A DNA stretch of 64,000 bases, taken from positions 62,001 to 126,000 of the forward strand of contig JAHQIY010000005.1 of NCBI GenBank assembly GCA_019054805.1, read 5' to 3'. The position numbers and the translations under genes were made by a program. The DNA is from Brachionus manjavacas (Eukaryota; Rotifera; Eurotatoria; Ploima; Brachionidae). The notes under the pieces were generated by a model. It made no database searches. It had not been told where the DNA came from and worked only from the letters and a program-made list of their open reading frames with translations. Positions 44,901-57,239 of this stretch are shown in pieces (positions within the stretch are counted from its first letter, which is position 1; every line of letters starts with the position of its first letter).

Positions 44901-47900
44901 TTCCTCAATTTTGATTTTTGTGTCAGAATTTTCAGCGAAAACGGTTGTTGTTTCAAACTGTGTAGGACTTTCTGATACATTTTCAGTGAACAATGTCTCA
45001 GTGGATGGTGGTTCGATTTTGAGATCTGAATTTTTTTCCTCATGTGCCTCTTCATTTTGAATTGAAGTTGAATCAAGAATCTCTCCTGTCTCTTGGAATC
45101 CTTTTTCCTCATTCATTTGAACCAAAGAATCATTTTTTTCCAAAATTTTCTCTTCATTATTTGCCGACAAAATTTCCTCATTTAATTTAGCGGAAGCTAA
45201 AGTGTCTTTATCTTTATAAATTAAAATATTTTCCATTTTTTCTTCATTATTTTCCATTTTTTCTTCATTATTTTCCATTTTTTCTTCATTATTTTGAACC
45301 AAAGGCTTAGTTCTGTCCATATTTTCATCGCTTTTTTCCGGCAAAATTTCAGATTTCTTTTCCTCAATTGATTCTTGGGGAACCGAAATTTCTTTATCAT
45401 TTTGAACTAAAATGTTGTCCATTTTTTCTTCTTGTTTTTGGGTTAAATTTTCAGAGTTTTTGTCAGAAACGATATTCTCTTGGTCTTTTTGAACCAAAGG
45501 CTCTTGTCTCTCAGAGTTACTGTCATAAATGTCTAATTTTTCTTTATTTTGTACCAAGATATCTGTTTTTTCAGTATCGGAAGCAATATTGTCTTCATTT
45601 GCTTGGAGCACAGTCTCAATGGTTGAGCTAGGCATATTCACTTCCACACTCTCACTTTCTACAAACTTAGAAACAGCATTCTCTTGACTTTCAAAAATTT
45701 CCGAGAAATTTTTAGCATTTATTTGTTCAGAATCAATTTCTTCTTTTTCGATCTGTTTTACATCATTTTTTTCACCATCAGATTCGGAATTTTCTTCAAA
45801 TGGCTTTTGATCTGAACTTTCAGCATTGGAATGAGCTTTTTCTTCGATTCCGCTTTCAATCTGATTTATGTCAGTCTCAATAGCATCAGACGATGTAATT
45901 GATTTTTCAGGTATTTTTTCAAATGACTGAGTCGATTTCACATGTGAACCTTCGTCGGACAATTCTTTATTTTTATCTAAAGCATTGTCGTCAATTTGGG
46001 TTGATATCTCCTCTTGGATTTGAGTTTCTTCGTGTGGTGGTGCACCTGTTTGCTTTTCATCAATGGATCCAGGCAGATGATTTTGTACGGGAAGACTTTC
46101 CTGAGGTTCTTCTATAGGTTTAATAGCTGAATTTAAGTCAGAGGTATTTTTATTTTCCGAATTATCAGTTTTGTTAGAAATTGATGATTTTTGATTAAGT
46201 TTGCCCAAATTGTCATCTTTTGGTGTTGGATTTTCATTTTTTGAAATAGTTTCTCCCTCTCTACTATCCTTTTTTACATTCAAATCAACTTCTTTGTCAA
46301 GATCACTCACATTTTTATCTTTAAACAGAATTTTTGATTCGGTCTTATCAAAAAACACTTGATCTTTTCCTTTAAAAAGAAACATTCAAAATAAAAAATA
46401 ATTAATTTAAATATTTCCTTGGAAAATTGTTTTAATAATAATCAATTAATAATTAAAAATAATTTTTACAAAAACTACTTTGAAAAAAAATTATTCGATG
46501 AATGTTTGATTTTTAGAAAAGCATCTTTGTTTATTTTTGACTATTAAAAATTTTAGCATTTTAGTTCAATTCCAATGTTTTATCTTAAAATGAATATATT
46601 GAAAAATAAACAGTACCGGGAGTTAACTTGTCACAACATAGCATCTGATATCAGTTGATATTAGTTAGAAAATTTAAAAAAATTTTAAAATGTAAATTTA
46701 AAAACTAAGAATGTTTTTTAAAAAGATAAATAGCTTTTTTATAATAAATAAAAATTTTGGAGCAAAAGCTTGTTTTTATTGAAAAATTTAATAAATAATT
46801 TTAAGGCTTAAATTTGTTGGGGGTAACAAATTTAATTTTTTTAAGATGACAAAAATAACTACAGTGGTGTTACGATATCTGTATTTTACTATTTTTTACA
46901 ATATTTTCTATATTCTGACACTTTTCGAGAGTTAATGTTTTTTCAAACTCCAAAATAGCATCAAACGCATCCAAATCGCTTTTTATGTTTTTTCAAAATA
47001 ATTTAAAGGTAAGATAAACGCCAAAATCACCGGATTTAAACCCAATAGAGCTTTTGTGGAATGAGCTAAAAGTTTATATAAGGGGCAAGACATAAAAAGC
47101 GATTTGGATGCGTTTGATGCTATTCTGGAGTTTGAAAAAACATTAACTCTCGAAAAGTGTCAGAATTATATAAATCACATAAAAAAAGTAAGAATTTTTA
47201 TAACTTTAAAGACACAGCTTAAAATTAAATTAATAAACAATTTGAACTAAGGTAATTAAAATCGTTATTGAGAAAGAAGGTAGATGGTCAAACCATTAGT
47301 TTATATTTTATCGGTTTTTTTATAATTTTATAAATATTTGCGATAAAATTTTTTGTATAAAAAAATCAGTTAAAATTGTATAACAGTTTTTTTAAAAAAA
47401 TTTTCATTATTTTCCGTATTTTTACTCTGTTTAATTAAAATTTACCAAAATTTACCAAAATTTACCATAATTTTGTAAAAAAAGGTAAAAAAAGTAAAAT
47501 TTTTTTCTTTTTCTCTAAAAATGAAAAACTAAAAAAAAACAAAAAATTTTTGGACATTTTGACTATTTTTTTCTATATTTTACGAAAAATATGGTAAAAT
47601 TACGTAAAAACTAAATTTTACTTTGGTAGTTTTGCGTAAATTTACGATATTTTACGTAAAATATAGTAAAAAATAGTAAGATACAGATATCGTAACACCA
47701 CTGTAAAAGAGATGACTAATTTAATCTATTTTAACTGATTATAAAAAACTAATTATTCTGACAAAAAACTAAAAGACTCACAAATATATTTATTTAGATG
47801 ACTATTTAATAATTTTGCACTGACAAAATAAAACCTATTTTATGGATTGTTTTTTTTTTATTTTATTTTATTTTAGTTCTAATTAAGCTATTTAATAATG

Positions 47901-49771
47901 TAATTCTCTAAGATTGTAAGGAATGAACTTAAATTGTGACTTTGTCTAATAGTTGACTCTAGCTTGATGATGAGATTTGGACAAAACGGTTTGTCATAAT
48001 CGTCTGGAACTTCCTTCCGATTTTGGTGCTATAGTTCAAGATTTTAATTTTTATTGCCACCTCAAAATCAATAATTTGTTGTAAAAATAATTTATTAGTC
48101 AAAAAATTATTTTTGTCACTCAAATCATTATTTTATCAGTCAATTAATTTATTTGTCATCAAATGTAGTTTTTTTGTCAGTAGATTTAGTTTTTTTAGAA
48201 TATTTAAAATGGTTGGTAAAAAATTAAATAAATGAATTTAATTTAAAATTTGTATTGATAACTGTAAAAAATATATTAGAAAAAAATAGCAAATTTTCTA
48301 TTTAAAATAACATTCTCAGTTTTAAAATTTAATTAATTTAAATTTTTTAACTAATATCAGCTATTATGACAAAATAATTTCGTCACTGAAAATTTTTTTT
48401 CATTTTTTTAAGCACCGATGCGAATTTTTAAAATTATTTGATTCTTTTTTTTAAAAAAACTTCACGAAAACAATCAATTATGATCTGATTTTCGGTACCC
48501 TTGAAGAATACTTGATGACTAACAAGTCTATCTATTTTATTTTTCTGAAAAATTGTTCATCAAAATTATATTTGTAAATTTTTTACTTATTTTGCGTATC
48601 ATTTAAATTTAAATGATTTGAAATTATCATTTTATAAAATTAATCTAATAAATCTGAGCTGAATTAACCTTACCAAAGCCATTGAAGCTAAGCATGTTGG
48701 TCCACACTGAAGATTATGATTCTGATCAGGATTTTGAATTAGACAATGATGATCTTTTATTTCTCATGTTAATTTCTTTTATATAATTTAAAAAGAGATA
48801 AAAAGAAAAAAATTTTGGTCTTTATCTTTTGACCTCTATGGATTAAAGGGCTTCTTTAAGCAAAAATAAATATTTGGAAAACAATTACGCTTTTTTTGCG
48901 AATGTCAGTGCTTAAGAAAAAATTGAAATGCGATGCTACTAGTGTTAATATTTAAAAAAATATTGAATTAAACAAAAATTTTATTTTCGTTAGTGGTTTT
49001 TTTTTTAAATGTAAAATCTCTTTAAAATTTTTTAAGAAATTATTTTCTATGTGATATTTTTGCAACGTAAAAAATTCCAAAAATATGAAATTAATATAAA
49101 TTTTTTTTAAATTAAATTTATTTAAATTTTATTATTACTTTAAAAAAAAAAAATTTTTTTCTAATTTATTTTCTATAATTCCTTTTCTAAAACTGTAAGT
49201 TTATTAAAAACTGAAGTCCAAAATAAAATAAAATTATTACCAATTTTTAACAAAGTTTATTCCGGGAAAATTAGCTCTGAAAAACGGATCTCTGAATATC
49301 TAATAATTTTTTCTAAAGTAAATCATATTATTCGATTCAACTTGATAAAACTTGGTAAAAATGTGTCAAAAACGAATTATTCGAAATCTTCTCAATTTAC
49401 TTTTAATTTGAAAATATTTTTTTTTTAAAATAAATATCTTATAAATCTAAATTTTAAATTTTTTTTAAAGTAAAAAAGTCGTTTTTTAAATCTATTTTTC
49501 ATTTAAATTTTAATAGATTTGATATTCTCAAAAATTCAGTTCAAAAATTTAAATTTGATCTAATTAAGGAGAATTTTTAAAATTAAAATTTGATTAAAAT
49601 TTAAAAAAAAATTTATCTAGAAATAAAATAGACAAAAAATGTGTACTCACCATTTTGGACCTTTTCTAGTTCAATTGAGTCTAAATTGGAGGTTGATTGA
49701 TTTATTTGATCACTAAAAACACATTCAAGAATGGCAAATACAACTAAAATCGATATTATAATTTTTTTCAT
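41949..49771 (-). CDS. TANGO1/MIA3-like ER export factor lacking a visible SH3 domain
   Basis: Exons 49771-49651, 46369-43034 and 42121-41949, phases 1 and 1, about 1209 aa. Exon 1 is a signal peptide (MKKIIISILVVFAILECVFS) plus 20 residues. The luminal part, up to about residue 620, is acidic and low-complexity (Glu/Asn/Ser) with a threefold NNEEKME repeat. A transmembrane helix (IFLALGIFLVSSFFFLVIRI, about 625-647) leads to a coiled coil of about 400 residues, including EKQTHENWLNAKKLDKELRE, which matches the KAHENWL-A segment of TANGO1/cTAGE5. It ends in a Pro-rich tail (EEPPRPPSTSS, GPGFMPFMHQP, PPINPAQ). TANGO1 sits at ER exit sites and links bulky luminal cargo to COPII. The N-terminal SH3-like cargo domain of TANGO1 is absent from these exons, so a cTAGE5/MIA2-like assignment is possible. 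Long antisense frames within exon 2 are shadows. Confidence 0.82.
46862..47703. mobile_element. Tc1/mariner element relic with transposase 3' end
   Basis: Ends CAGTGGTGTTACGATATCTG and its complement CAGATATCGTAACACCACTG, each next to TA (46860-46861 and 47704-47705). Long AT-rich arms of TTTACGTAAA type flank a core that retains the transposase 3' end. Part of that coding end (46917-46990) is also present as an inverted copy of 47087-47165, so the element has been rearranged internally. Confidence 0.88.
47022..47299 (+). pseudogene. Tc1/mariner transposase C-terminal fragment
   Basis: 47022-47095 encodes PKSPDLNPIELLWNELKVYI, the SPDLNPIE..W signature before the last catalytic residue of Tc1/mariner transposases. 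A frame change at about 47090 leads to DLDAFDAILEFEKTLTLEKC and QNYINHIKKV, the usual helix near the C-terminus, and about 47255-47299 gives KIVIEKEGRWSNH-stop. The catalytic core upstream is missing. Confidence 0.85.
48060..48390. repeat. Degenerate TTTGTCACT-type motif array
   Basis: Motifs such as ATTAGTCAAA, TTTGTCACTC, TATCAGTCAA, TTTGTCATCA, TTTGTCAGTA and TCGTCACTGA recur about every 20-35 bp. The style resembles the TGTCAAATAA array at 19.1-19.6 kb, also in an intron. No ends were defined. Confidence 0.4.
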
Positions 49772-51104
49772 TCTCAAAACATTTAATTCTGGCGACGATT
49801 CAAACTATTTGTGCTCTGGTCGGAAATGAGACTAGCTAATTAACAAAACATCAATTTTTTTATCTAAATGAAAGAAATTAAATGATGACGATTCATTTGA
49901 ATATTTTCAAACAAGACTTATTTAAAATATTTAAAAGTATACAGAAATAATAATTGTGTATAGAAAATTAGAGAAAAATATTTTTATTATAATATCGAGT
50001 TGCCAACTTGGCTTGTTTTGTTCCCTGAAAATAATCTCGAGCATAAATTATATTTTATAACAGAAAAGGTTTTGAAATTGTTTTAAAAAATGCAAATTAT
50101 GAATGCTTCAAATATTATAATTAATAATAAAATACACATTTGGAAAATTTGTCTTTATTCATCTTAAATACCGAAATAAATTTTGAACTTTCTTTCTTTT
50201 AAAATTAATTTTTGACCAAATTAAAATCAACTGAAAAAGAATCGGGTAATAATTAAAAAATTTATTTTTAAATTATTACCCTATACCATTATGAATAATA
50301 GAAAAACATTCTTCTTATTATTCAAAATGAAATATGATTCTTTCGAAATTTTCTTCAAAGAAAACTTAGAGCTGGCAAAATTTCATACTTTTCCATTTTG
50401 AATTGAATTAAAAAATTGCCAAAAAATCCTAAAATTAAATTTCGATTTTCTATTTAAATAAAAACTATTCAATAGAGAAATATCTATTGGAATTTGGAAT
50501 ACTTGTGTTAATTTTTTTTTCGGCAAACAAATAAAATCTAAATTTTTTCTAAAATCATGGATTATTTTTTTACTGATTTTAATAACCTTGCAAAATTAAA
50601 AAGACAATTTGATCAAAATATTGTTTAGTGTATTTAGAGAGAGATCAAAATATTTATTTTTTCAAATTTAAATTCTCTTGACCTGAGAAATTCAAATAGA
50701 CAGGATGCTTTTGGCAGAATATGATTAGCAATTTTTTTTAGATTTCATTTAAGTCAAAACTCAAAATTATGAAAAGCAAATATTATTTGGCTTGAAGGCC
50801 GAATTTTTCACAAAAAATAATGATGTTTGCATTTAGGACAATCAAAATTAATTGGCAAATTTTTTGATTTATTTTTCGCATAGTCTTAGTCTCGACTAAT
50901 TTACTTTTTAGAAATACGATCATAAAAAATTTTATTATTCAAAACCAGATCTTGTTTAAAGATAGTAAATTTTTTTTATTCTCTTTACAATTTTTTAGGC
51001 CGACCCTAATGAGCCTATCGATTTAGCAATTTTCTAAAAATTTCTATAATTAAATATATTTTTTGAAAAAACTTGAACAAAATTCATGGGAATTGAAAAA
51101 AAAA
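49772..51104. other. Spacer between the TANGO1-like gene and the first SLC35G-like gene
   Basis: AT-rich and without a supported gene or recognised repeat. Because both flanking genes are on the minus strand, it should contain the TANGO1-like promoter and the 3' end of the SLC35G-like gene. Confidence 0.4.
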
Positions 51105-52241
51105 TCAAAATTTTTTGATCAAAATCTTTACCAAGCAATTTTTCGACTTGGACAATTTTGGATCTAAAATTTTTAAACCAAGCACAAACAAAATCGCACT
51201 CACAATAATCACTGCACCAATTATACCCAAAAAATCCACTGTTATGTCCAAAAACAAGTATTGCAGAATAAATGAAAACAGGACTCCAAAAGTTTTGACC
51301 ATGGCAATTTTGGTTGCATCTTCATACCGCAGGGCATATTGGATGATAATGTTGCACGCTGTTCCAAAAAAGCCGCCGATAACAGCATAGCTTAGATGCA
51401 GCAGCAGGACATCTTTGCTTCGTTCCAAGTCTATATTTGAATTATCAGTTGCTAGTAGAGTGGCAGATATGATAATGCTAGCTGGTAGACCTATCAAAGC
51501 TGGGTAAAGAGTGGCCACCGAAAAGTGAGCATTCATTAGGCACAATTTTCGCACTGAGACTTGTGTTATACTAAAACACAAGGCACTGCTGAGTACTATA
51601 CAAACACCAATTAAGGTTTCCATAAAACTTCGGTTTGAATGGTCGATTATTTCCGAATGAGAATGGTTTGTCTCAGACAGGTTAACATGAAGAAGAGTTT
51701 CCATGTTCTCCTCTAAATCGAACAAAAATGATGGTCGGACTATAAACAAGACGCCTGTGATGGTCAAGAGCAGAGCCAATATGTGAGACATTGTGAGTTT
51801 TTCGTTTAGAAAAAATCTTGACAAAATTGCGGTCATGATTACTGCAGAATTGCTGAGAGTCTCAATGTCGCCAATGTCCAAATATCTGACCGAAAAAAAC
51901 CCCAAAATTATGGTTGCGGAACCTGCGGCACCTCTCACTAACAAAAGTTTTCGCTGTGATTTTGGCCCGAATGTTGGTTGGTGATAGGCTTTTACAACTA
52001 CTAGCATCACAATGAGCTGGATTGTGTAGGCAAATGTAGAGTGGTTGGATGCATCCAGTGATGAGCCCATTTTGACAAAAATGTTCATCATACAAACACA
52101 TAAGGCATATAAAAGTCCCAGCAAATATCCAAGAATTGGTCTCAGACAGAATTGTTTTTCTTCCTGCTCTACTTCATTCAGGTCCTTGAGCGGCACTGAT
52201 TCATACACTTTAGAATTTTCTGTGCGATAGCTGGCTTCCAT
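51105..52241 (-). CDS. SLC35G-type multi-pass transporter, copy 1 (EamA family)
   Basis: A single-exon frame of 378 aa beginning MEASYRTENSKVYES in a CCAAAATGG start context. After a cytosolic N-terminus of about 35 residues come about ten hydrophobic helices in two EamA/DMT halves. Landmarks: LGLLYALCVCMMNIFVKMGS (helix 1), GPKSQRKLLLVRGAAGS, FFSVRYLDIGDIETLSNSAV, ILSRFFLNEKLT and GVLFIVRPSFLF in half one; SVRKL, FGTACNIIIQYALRYEDATK and FSFILQYLFLDITVDFLG in half two. A loop of about 35 residues with N-x-S/T sites (NLSETNHS) separates the halves. The order and length fit SLC35G1-like proteins, whose substrate is not settled. A paralogue lies 8 kb away on the same strand. Confidence 0.88.
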   Translation of the reverse strand: MEASYRTENSKVYESVPLKDLNEVEQEEKQFCLRPILGYLLGLLYALCVCMMNIFVKMGSSLDASNHSTFAYTIQLIVMLVVVKAYHQPTFGPKSQRKLLLVRGAAGSATIILGFFSVRYLDIGDIETLSNSAVIMTAILSRFFLNEKLTMSHILALLLTITGVLFIVRPSFLFDLEENMETLLHVNLSETNHSHSEIIDHSNRSFMETLIGVCIVLSSALCFSITQVSVRKLCLMNAHFSVATLYPALIGLPASIIISATLLATDNSNIDLERSKDVLLLHLSYAVIGGFFGTACNIIIQYALRYEDATKIAMVKTFGVLFSFILQYLFLDITVDFLGIIGAVIIVSAILFVLGLKILDPKLSKSKNCLVKILIKKF

Positions 52242-55200
52242 TTTGGTAGAATAAAATCTACTTTTAAAAAATGTTTTATTAAAAGTTTTTTTAGAATTTA
52301 AAAATTAAATTTTAGCACAAATTTCACGGATGAACTTTTGTGTTAAGCGAGCTAAATTTTCAAATTTAAGTAACGCAAAGTTTTATAGCTGGAATTTTAA
52401 AATAAAAGCGTTTCAAAATTTATGATCTTTATAGAAAATTTAGGAGATAAAAATTAGTTGAACATTTTTAAAAAGACGACATTTTAATTAAATTTTGTAA
52501 AAAGTGGCTTATTTTAAATGTTTAGCTAAAGTTTATTGAAACTTAATTTAGACAAACACCTCGAACTAGTTGATTTGTCTGTGAGCAGATTACAGAAAAT
52601 TAGAGGTAGTCCATGATATTTTTGAAAAATAATTGGATTAATCCTTTAAAAAGTCTTTGAATTTCAAAACTTAGAATATGAAAAGAAAAATTTGAACCTT
52701 ATGATTGATGATTAAATAATCAATTTTTTTTAATTGTTCAACTTCAAAAATTTATCATTAAAATCGAAAATTTTTTAAGTACATGTTTTTGAAGCAAGTC
52801 GACTTTGTTTTTATAATAGAATTTCATACAATCGATTTTTTCTTTATGATATATTTAAAAAAAAAAAAAATTAAATAAAATAAAAAATTCAAAATTTCAA
52901 ATTTACAAAAAAAAAAAAATTAATTCTAAATATTTTTAATAAAAAGACATGAAGATTATTAGTGTTTTGAAAATAACAAAGCTTATGTTACCTGTTGAAA
53001 GAAGTGGCCGACTCACCCAGACTTTCTCAAAACTTTGTCATAAGCATATAATCCAGCATCTCTAAATATTCCATTTGATGTTTTTTGGTCATTTTTGTCA
53101 AAGCTTTCGGCAAATTACCTCGCACTCGGCTTCTTTCCAAACTTGAACCTTTTGGAATTAAATTGCCAATTTACAAACTGAAAATCCTATTTAAAACTAC
53201 AGATAAAATAAAAAGAGATTTTAACTTAAGTTTTTCCCCAAAGCTCTCTGAAGATTATTTAAAAATGCTTTGTCCAAAAGACTCTAATCCTTCTTGAAAA
53301 TAATTAAAAAAGACACTTGAGATGTTGGAGCCTCTCAAACAAGTTTCACCAGAAGAATATAAAATATGAATATTTAGCTATTATTAGCAGCGTTGGTCAA
53401 AATTCAAAGTCAAAAAGTAAAAGTGAGATTTGATTTTTCAAAGATAAAGACATATTTTCAGGCATCGAACAATGATTTGAAAAATCGATCCATAGAAAAT
53501 TTCATAAAACCCAAATATACACTAAAATTAACTTTTTAAAAAAATTTACATTAAAATTTCCAAAGAATTTATTTTTCAAAAAAAATTAAAAACTAATTTT
53601 ATTTATTCCTCTGATAATATCCGTGATTTATTATCCGTAACATTCTTACAGGAGTGTAACTTTTGAATTTATATTAACTATTTAAAATTTTTTTTTAAGT
53701 CAAACTTGACTTTAACCAAGTCTGTTTTTAACACTTTTTACCAAATTGATTTTTTTTTTATTGAATTTAATTTACCAGCTTAGAAATTTTATCCGTAACT
53801 AATCATTTTAGATCAAGACATTTTTAAATTTTGACTTTTTTTTAAAACAAGTATTTTTCAAAATTACAAGCTATCAGAAAAATTTTTAAAATAATTTTTT
53901 TTGAATCTAAAAATTTTCTTAAAATGGTGCAAAATCTAAAATTGCTTTTCGTGCTTTATTTTTTTTTAAGATTAATCATCAAAAAAAAAACTCAAATTGA
54001 TTATAAAATTTTACATCAATTTAGTAAAAATAGTCAATAATAACTTTTATTTTTTCTACTTTACTGGAATTGCTCCAGGTGAGAAAATTATCTGGTGCTC
54101 CTTAAGACTATGAATTCGAAAGCTTAAATTTTTTCTAATAGTTCATACTTTTTAGAAAAAAAATTCTGATACACTATTTTTAAATATTTTTTTTAATTAG
54201 AAATATGAAATATCTTCAAAAACAGCTAAAATTTTTTTTTTTAGGAGGAAGATAATCAAGTCAAATGATTAAAAGAACGTAAAGAAACCCTTAATGAAAA
54301 AATATCAAGTGTTCTTACTTAAAAAACTGCTGAGAGAACAAAATCTCATACTTTCATCTTGTTTTTAGATCTTAAAAATATTAATTAAAATATAATGATT
54401 GTAATTCTAAGGATAAAGAACACCATAAAGGATGATTCGAGGGCACTGTGAATTTTTGAACAAAAATGAAAAAAACTCAACAACTTTCTTTTTAACTCTG
54501 AATATACTGTTTGGTAAGATTTGCAGAACCAATTCTGAGCTTCTAGAAAAAAAATTGAGTATTAATAATACTAATAAGCAGCGACAGGTAAATTGATAAG
54601 CATGCTTTTTATTACTACCGTAGCAATCATTAGCCGGAAATACTTAATGAAATGAAAAAAATGTTTTTTATTTTAAAACTGATCCATAATTATTTCATAT
54701 GAATTTAATATGAATTTAATCTGGTCCAAATTTGCTGGAATAGTTTTTATTTTTTTAATATATCGTCTTTTATTTAGCTCAGAAATTTATTTATTTATTC
54801 AATGAACGCCTTGTAGGCGATGTAAAAAAATACAAAAAATAATTAAAATAGAATTAATAAAAATAATAAATTTAAGACAAAAAAAAAAGAGCAACACCCG
54901 ATAATTTTATATTTAAATGTTAATATTTATTACTTTCCATTAATTTCAATAATTTTTTTTTTTTTTTTTTTTGAGTTCCTTTTCTTTAATTGTTAATAAA
55001 TAGATATCAGACTTTTTAAAATAAAAATTTTACATATATTTTTTGTAGTATCTTTTCAGAATCTTTAAAAAATCTTAACTTTTCAAAAAATATGTTGAGA
55101 TATTTTAGAGAAGAAATGAATTTTAAATGTGTCTCATTTTTATATTTTTTATTTTGTTCAAGTCTTATTATTTTATTAAATTATTCTCTCGGTTGTTTTA

Positions 55201-57239
55201 TTTTAAGATTTAATAATACTGATAAATTTAAATAATTTTTTTTAGATCATCTATTTTAAAAAATAGAAATAATTCTTATGAGACTTTTAGAAACAAGAAT
55301 AACATTAAAGTTAAAAGTTTGAAAAGAGCGAAAAGATAAAACTATTAGCGGTGTATCTAAATACATGGGATTTTTTGATTTTTCATCTCAAGAACCATTC
55401 CTAATTAAATCAAAAAGCTTTTTAATTCTTACTTAATCGAAAAATAGTTTTGCAAAATAGGATTTAATAAAGCTACATGCTAATTTGCTTACTTTGGATT
55501 GATAGCGGTTTCTTTTTTTCTATTGATAGGTGAACAGTTCACTTAATTACTTTCCGATCTTTAATATTCAAGATACAGTTTAATTTTTGACAATGTGAAT
55601 CAAAATATGTTTTATTTTTAAAAAGATAAAAAGAATTTTTTTTTAAATGTATAAATTTTTATTTTAAATAAGAAAAGTTTTTGACAAATACGAAATGTTT
55701 TAATGTAAATAAAAATAAATTCGAGTCAAATAAAAAAAGTTTTTAGATAACTAATTTTTATTTAGTTCTGTAGAGCACCGTTGTTTGACTTTTTTGGTCT
55801 GCCCTTACCTTTAATCATTACAAAGTTTCTTTCAGTGGAATCTAATAAAACATCTTGTAATTTTAATAACTTAATTGCTTTAAAATTTTAATTAATTTAT
55901 TAAAGAAATATTTTATCTTTTTTACTCAAAATAACATAGTTGTTAAAAAGTCATTAGTCTTAAGTCATTTGGACTTAAATTTTTTTTCAAGCCTATGTCG
56001 AATTTAATTTTATTAAATTTGTCTTTAACTAGACCACAAATATAACTATCGCGAACGTCCAAAAATTCATGTGACCGTGATCACAACTGATGAATGAACG
56101 TTTTGCCGTTCCAGGTAGTCATTTTTGGGGCCTAGTTTAAATCATATTCACTGGAATTAATGTCCAAGTTTAAGTTCGGAGTTAAAATTTAGAAAGAACA
56201 GGTGGTAGTTCAGACTTAAGCAGACATTTCATGAAAGAGGAAATTGTTTTTACACAACTATTATTTTTTTTAAAACATAACAAAATATTAATTAAACACT
56301 ATACTTTAAAACATAAGAATTATTTTATTATAACATAAAAAATTATCTAAAGTCAATTACAACATAAAAAAAGTAAACTAATGATTTAAATCACCTTTGG
56401 ATTTTTTAGGTCTTCCTCGACCTCGAACACCAGTATCATTGGTCAAAACATTCGACTCACTCACATCCTCTTGCTCAGAAGATTGAATTTTAAGTTTCGT
56501 ATCAACAATTTTCTCAGGTGAATAATAAATTACTTCATACTCAAACATAAAACTGTTAATTTTAGGTCGAGACCAAGCTTTCCAAAATAGCTATTTGATT
56601 TTCAGTCATAAATGAGTTTGGAGCTAGGTTTTCGTTCTTAACAATTCGTTTACTCTGAGTTTGAGATTTGACTACAATTTTCATCATCCATGTTACAAAA
56701 TTTCTTTTTTTCAAAATGATGTTTTAATTTTTAAAGACTATGTGTTGAATAAATTTTTTTAGATTTGTATGTTTGAAAAAAACAATTAACGTTTTTATGC
56801 ATGTCAAAACTAATTGCAATATTTTTTATTTTTTATCATTAAACACAAGTTGTGTTTAATTTTACTTTGAGATGCTTAAAACTGAAGACCCCTCATGGAA
56901 ATTAGAAAATTTATTATAAGCGTTAACTTTTAATTTTTAAATTGCTTATAATGCATTTTCTTTATATTAAAAATATTAATTTAAACTGAAAATTAAGCTA
57001 TTTATAGCATATTTAGCGATCATGGTCTCATCTTTATTATCTTAATCATTGAAAATTTCATTCAATTATCTGAATTGGCCTTAATAAATATATATTTACG
57101 GTTTAACATTTTTGAAAAAAAATTTGAAGACTTTTTATAGAAAAATAAAAGAAAATTTTAAAGATATTTTAGATAAAAATATACGATAACCTCCAAAAAA
57201 ACTACTAATTACTTCAAAATTTCTTTAAAGATAAAATTC
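52242..57239. other. Repeat-poor to decayed region between the SLC35G-like genes
   Basis: AT-rich. 53005-53300 (plus) has short frames (THPDFLKTLS; GKLPRTRLLSKLEPFGIKLP) that I could not identify. 54800-54820 holds a GCCTTGTAGGC stem followed by A-rich sequence, like LINE tails elsewhere. Two minus-strand tails with GRPKK motifs lie at 55765-55805 and 56390-56690. No host gene was supported. Confidence 0.4.
56390..56690 (-). pseudogene. Retroelement-type C-terminal tail with AT-hook motif
   Basis: The minus strand reads NENLAPNSFMTENQIAILES and, in another frame, EKIVDTKLKIQSSEQEDVSE, then NDTGVRGRGRPKKSKGDLNH and a stop. RGRGRPKK is an AT-hook-like sequence. A shorter relative (IKGKGRPKKSNNGALQN) occurs on the same strand at 55805-55765. 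Such tails are common on mobile-element proteins, but the family was not identified. Confidence 0.4.

Larger units (their letters stand above)
46370..49650 (-). other. Intron 1 of the TANGO1-like gene
   Basis: 3.3 kb between the signal-peptide exon and the main exon, with GTGAGT donor and AAAG acceptor. It carries the Tc1/mariner relic at 46862-47703, a degenerate motif array at 48060-48390, and a plus-strand acidic stretch at 48700-48770 (EDYDSDQDFELDNDDLL). I looked for an SH3-coding exon on the minus strand and found none that I could support. Confidence 0.55.

Noticed and set aside
43500-46120. Several long open frames on the plus strand opposite TANGO1-like exon 2 (up to 187 codons)
   Set aside because: They mirror the coiled-coil and acidic repeats of the minus-strand gene, have no start context or splice logic of their own, and read as Leu/Phe/Ser-rich shadows.
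46370-49650. A hidden SH3 exon for the TANGO1-like gene
   Set aside because: Minus-strand frames in the intron gave no SH3 pattern bounded by splice sites; the repeats explain most non-random sequence there.
52928-53310. Plus-strand frame with GKLPRTRLLSKLEPFGIKLP as a gene
   Set aside because: Only short, interrupted frames with no recognised family and no supporting exon structure; possibly mobile-element debris.
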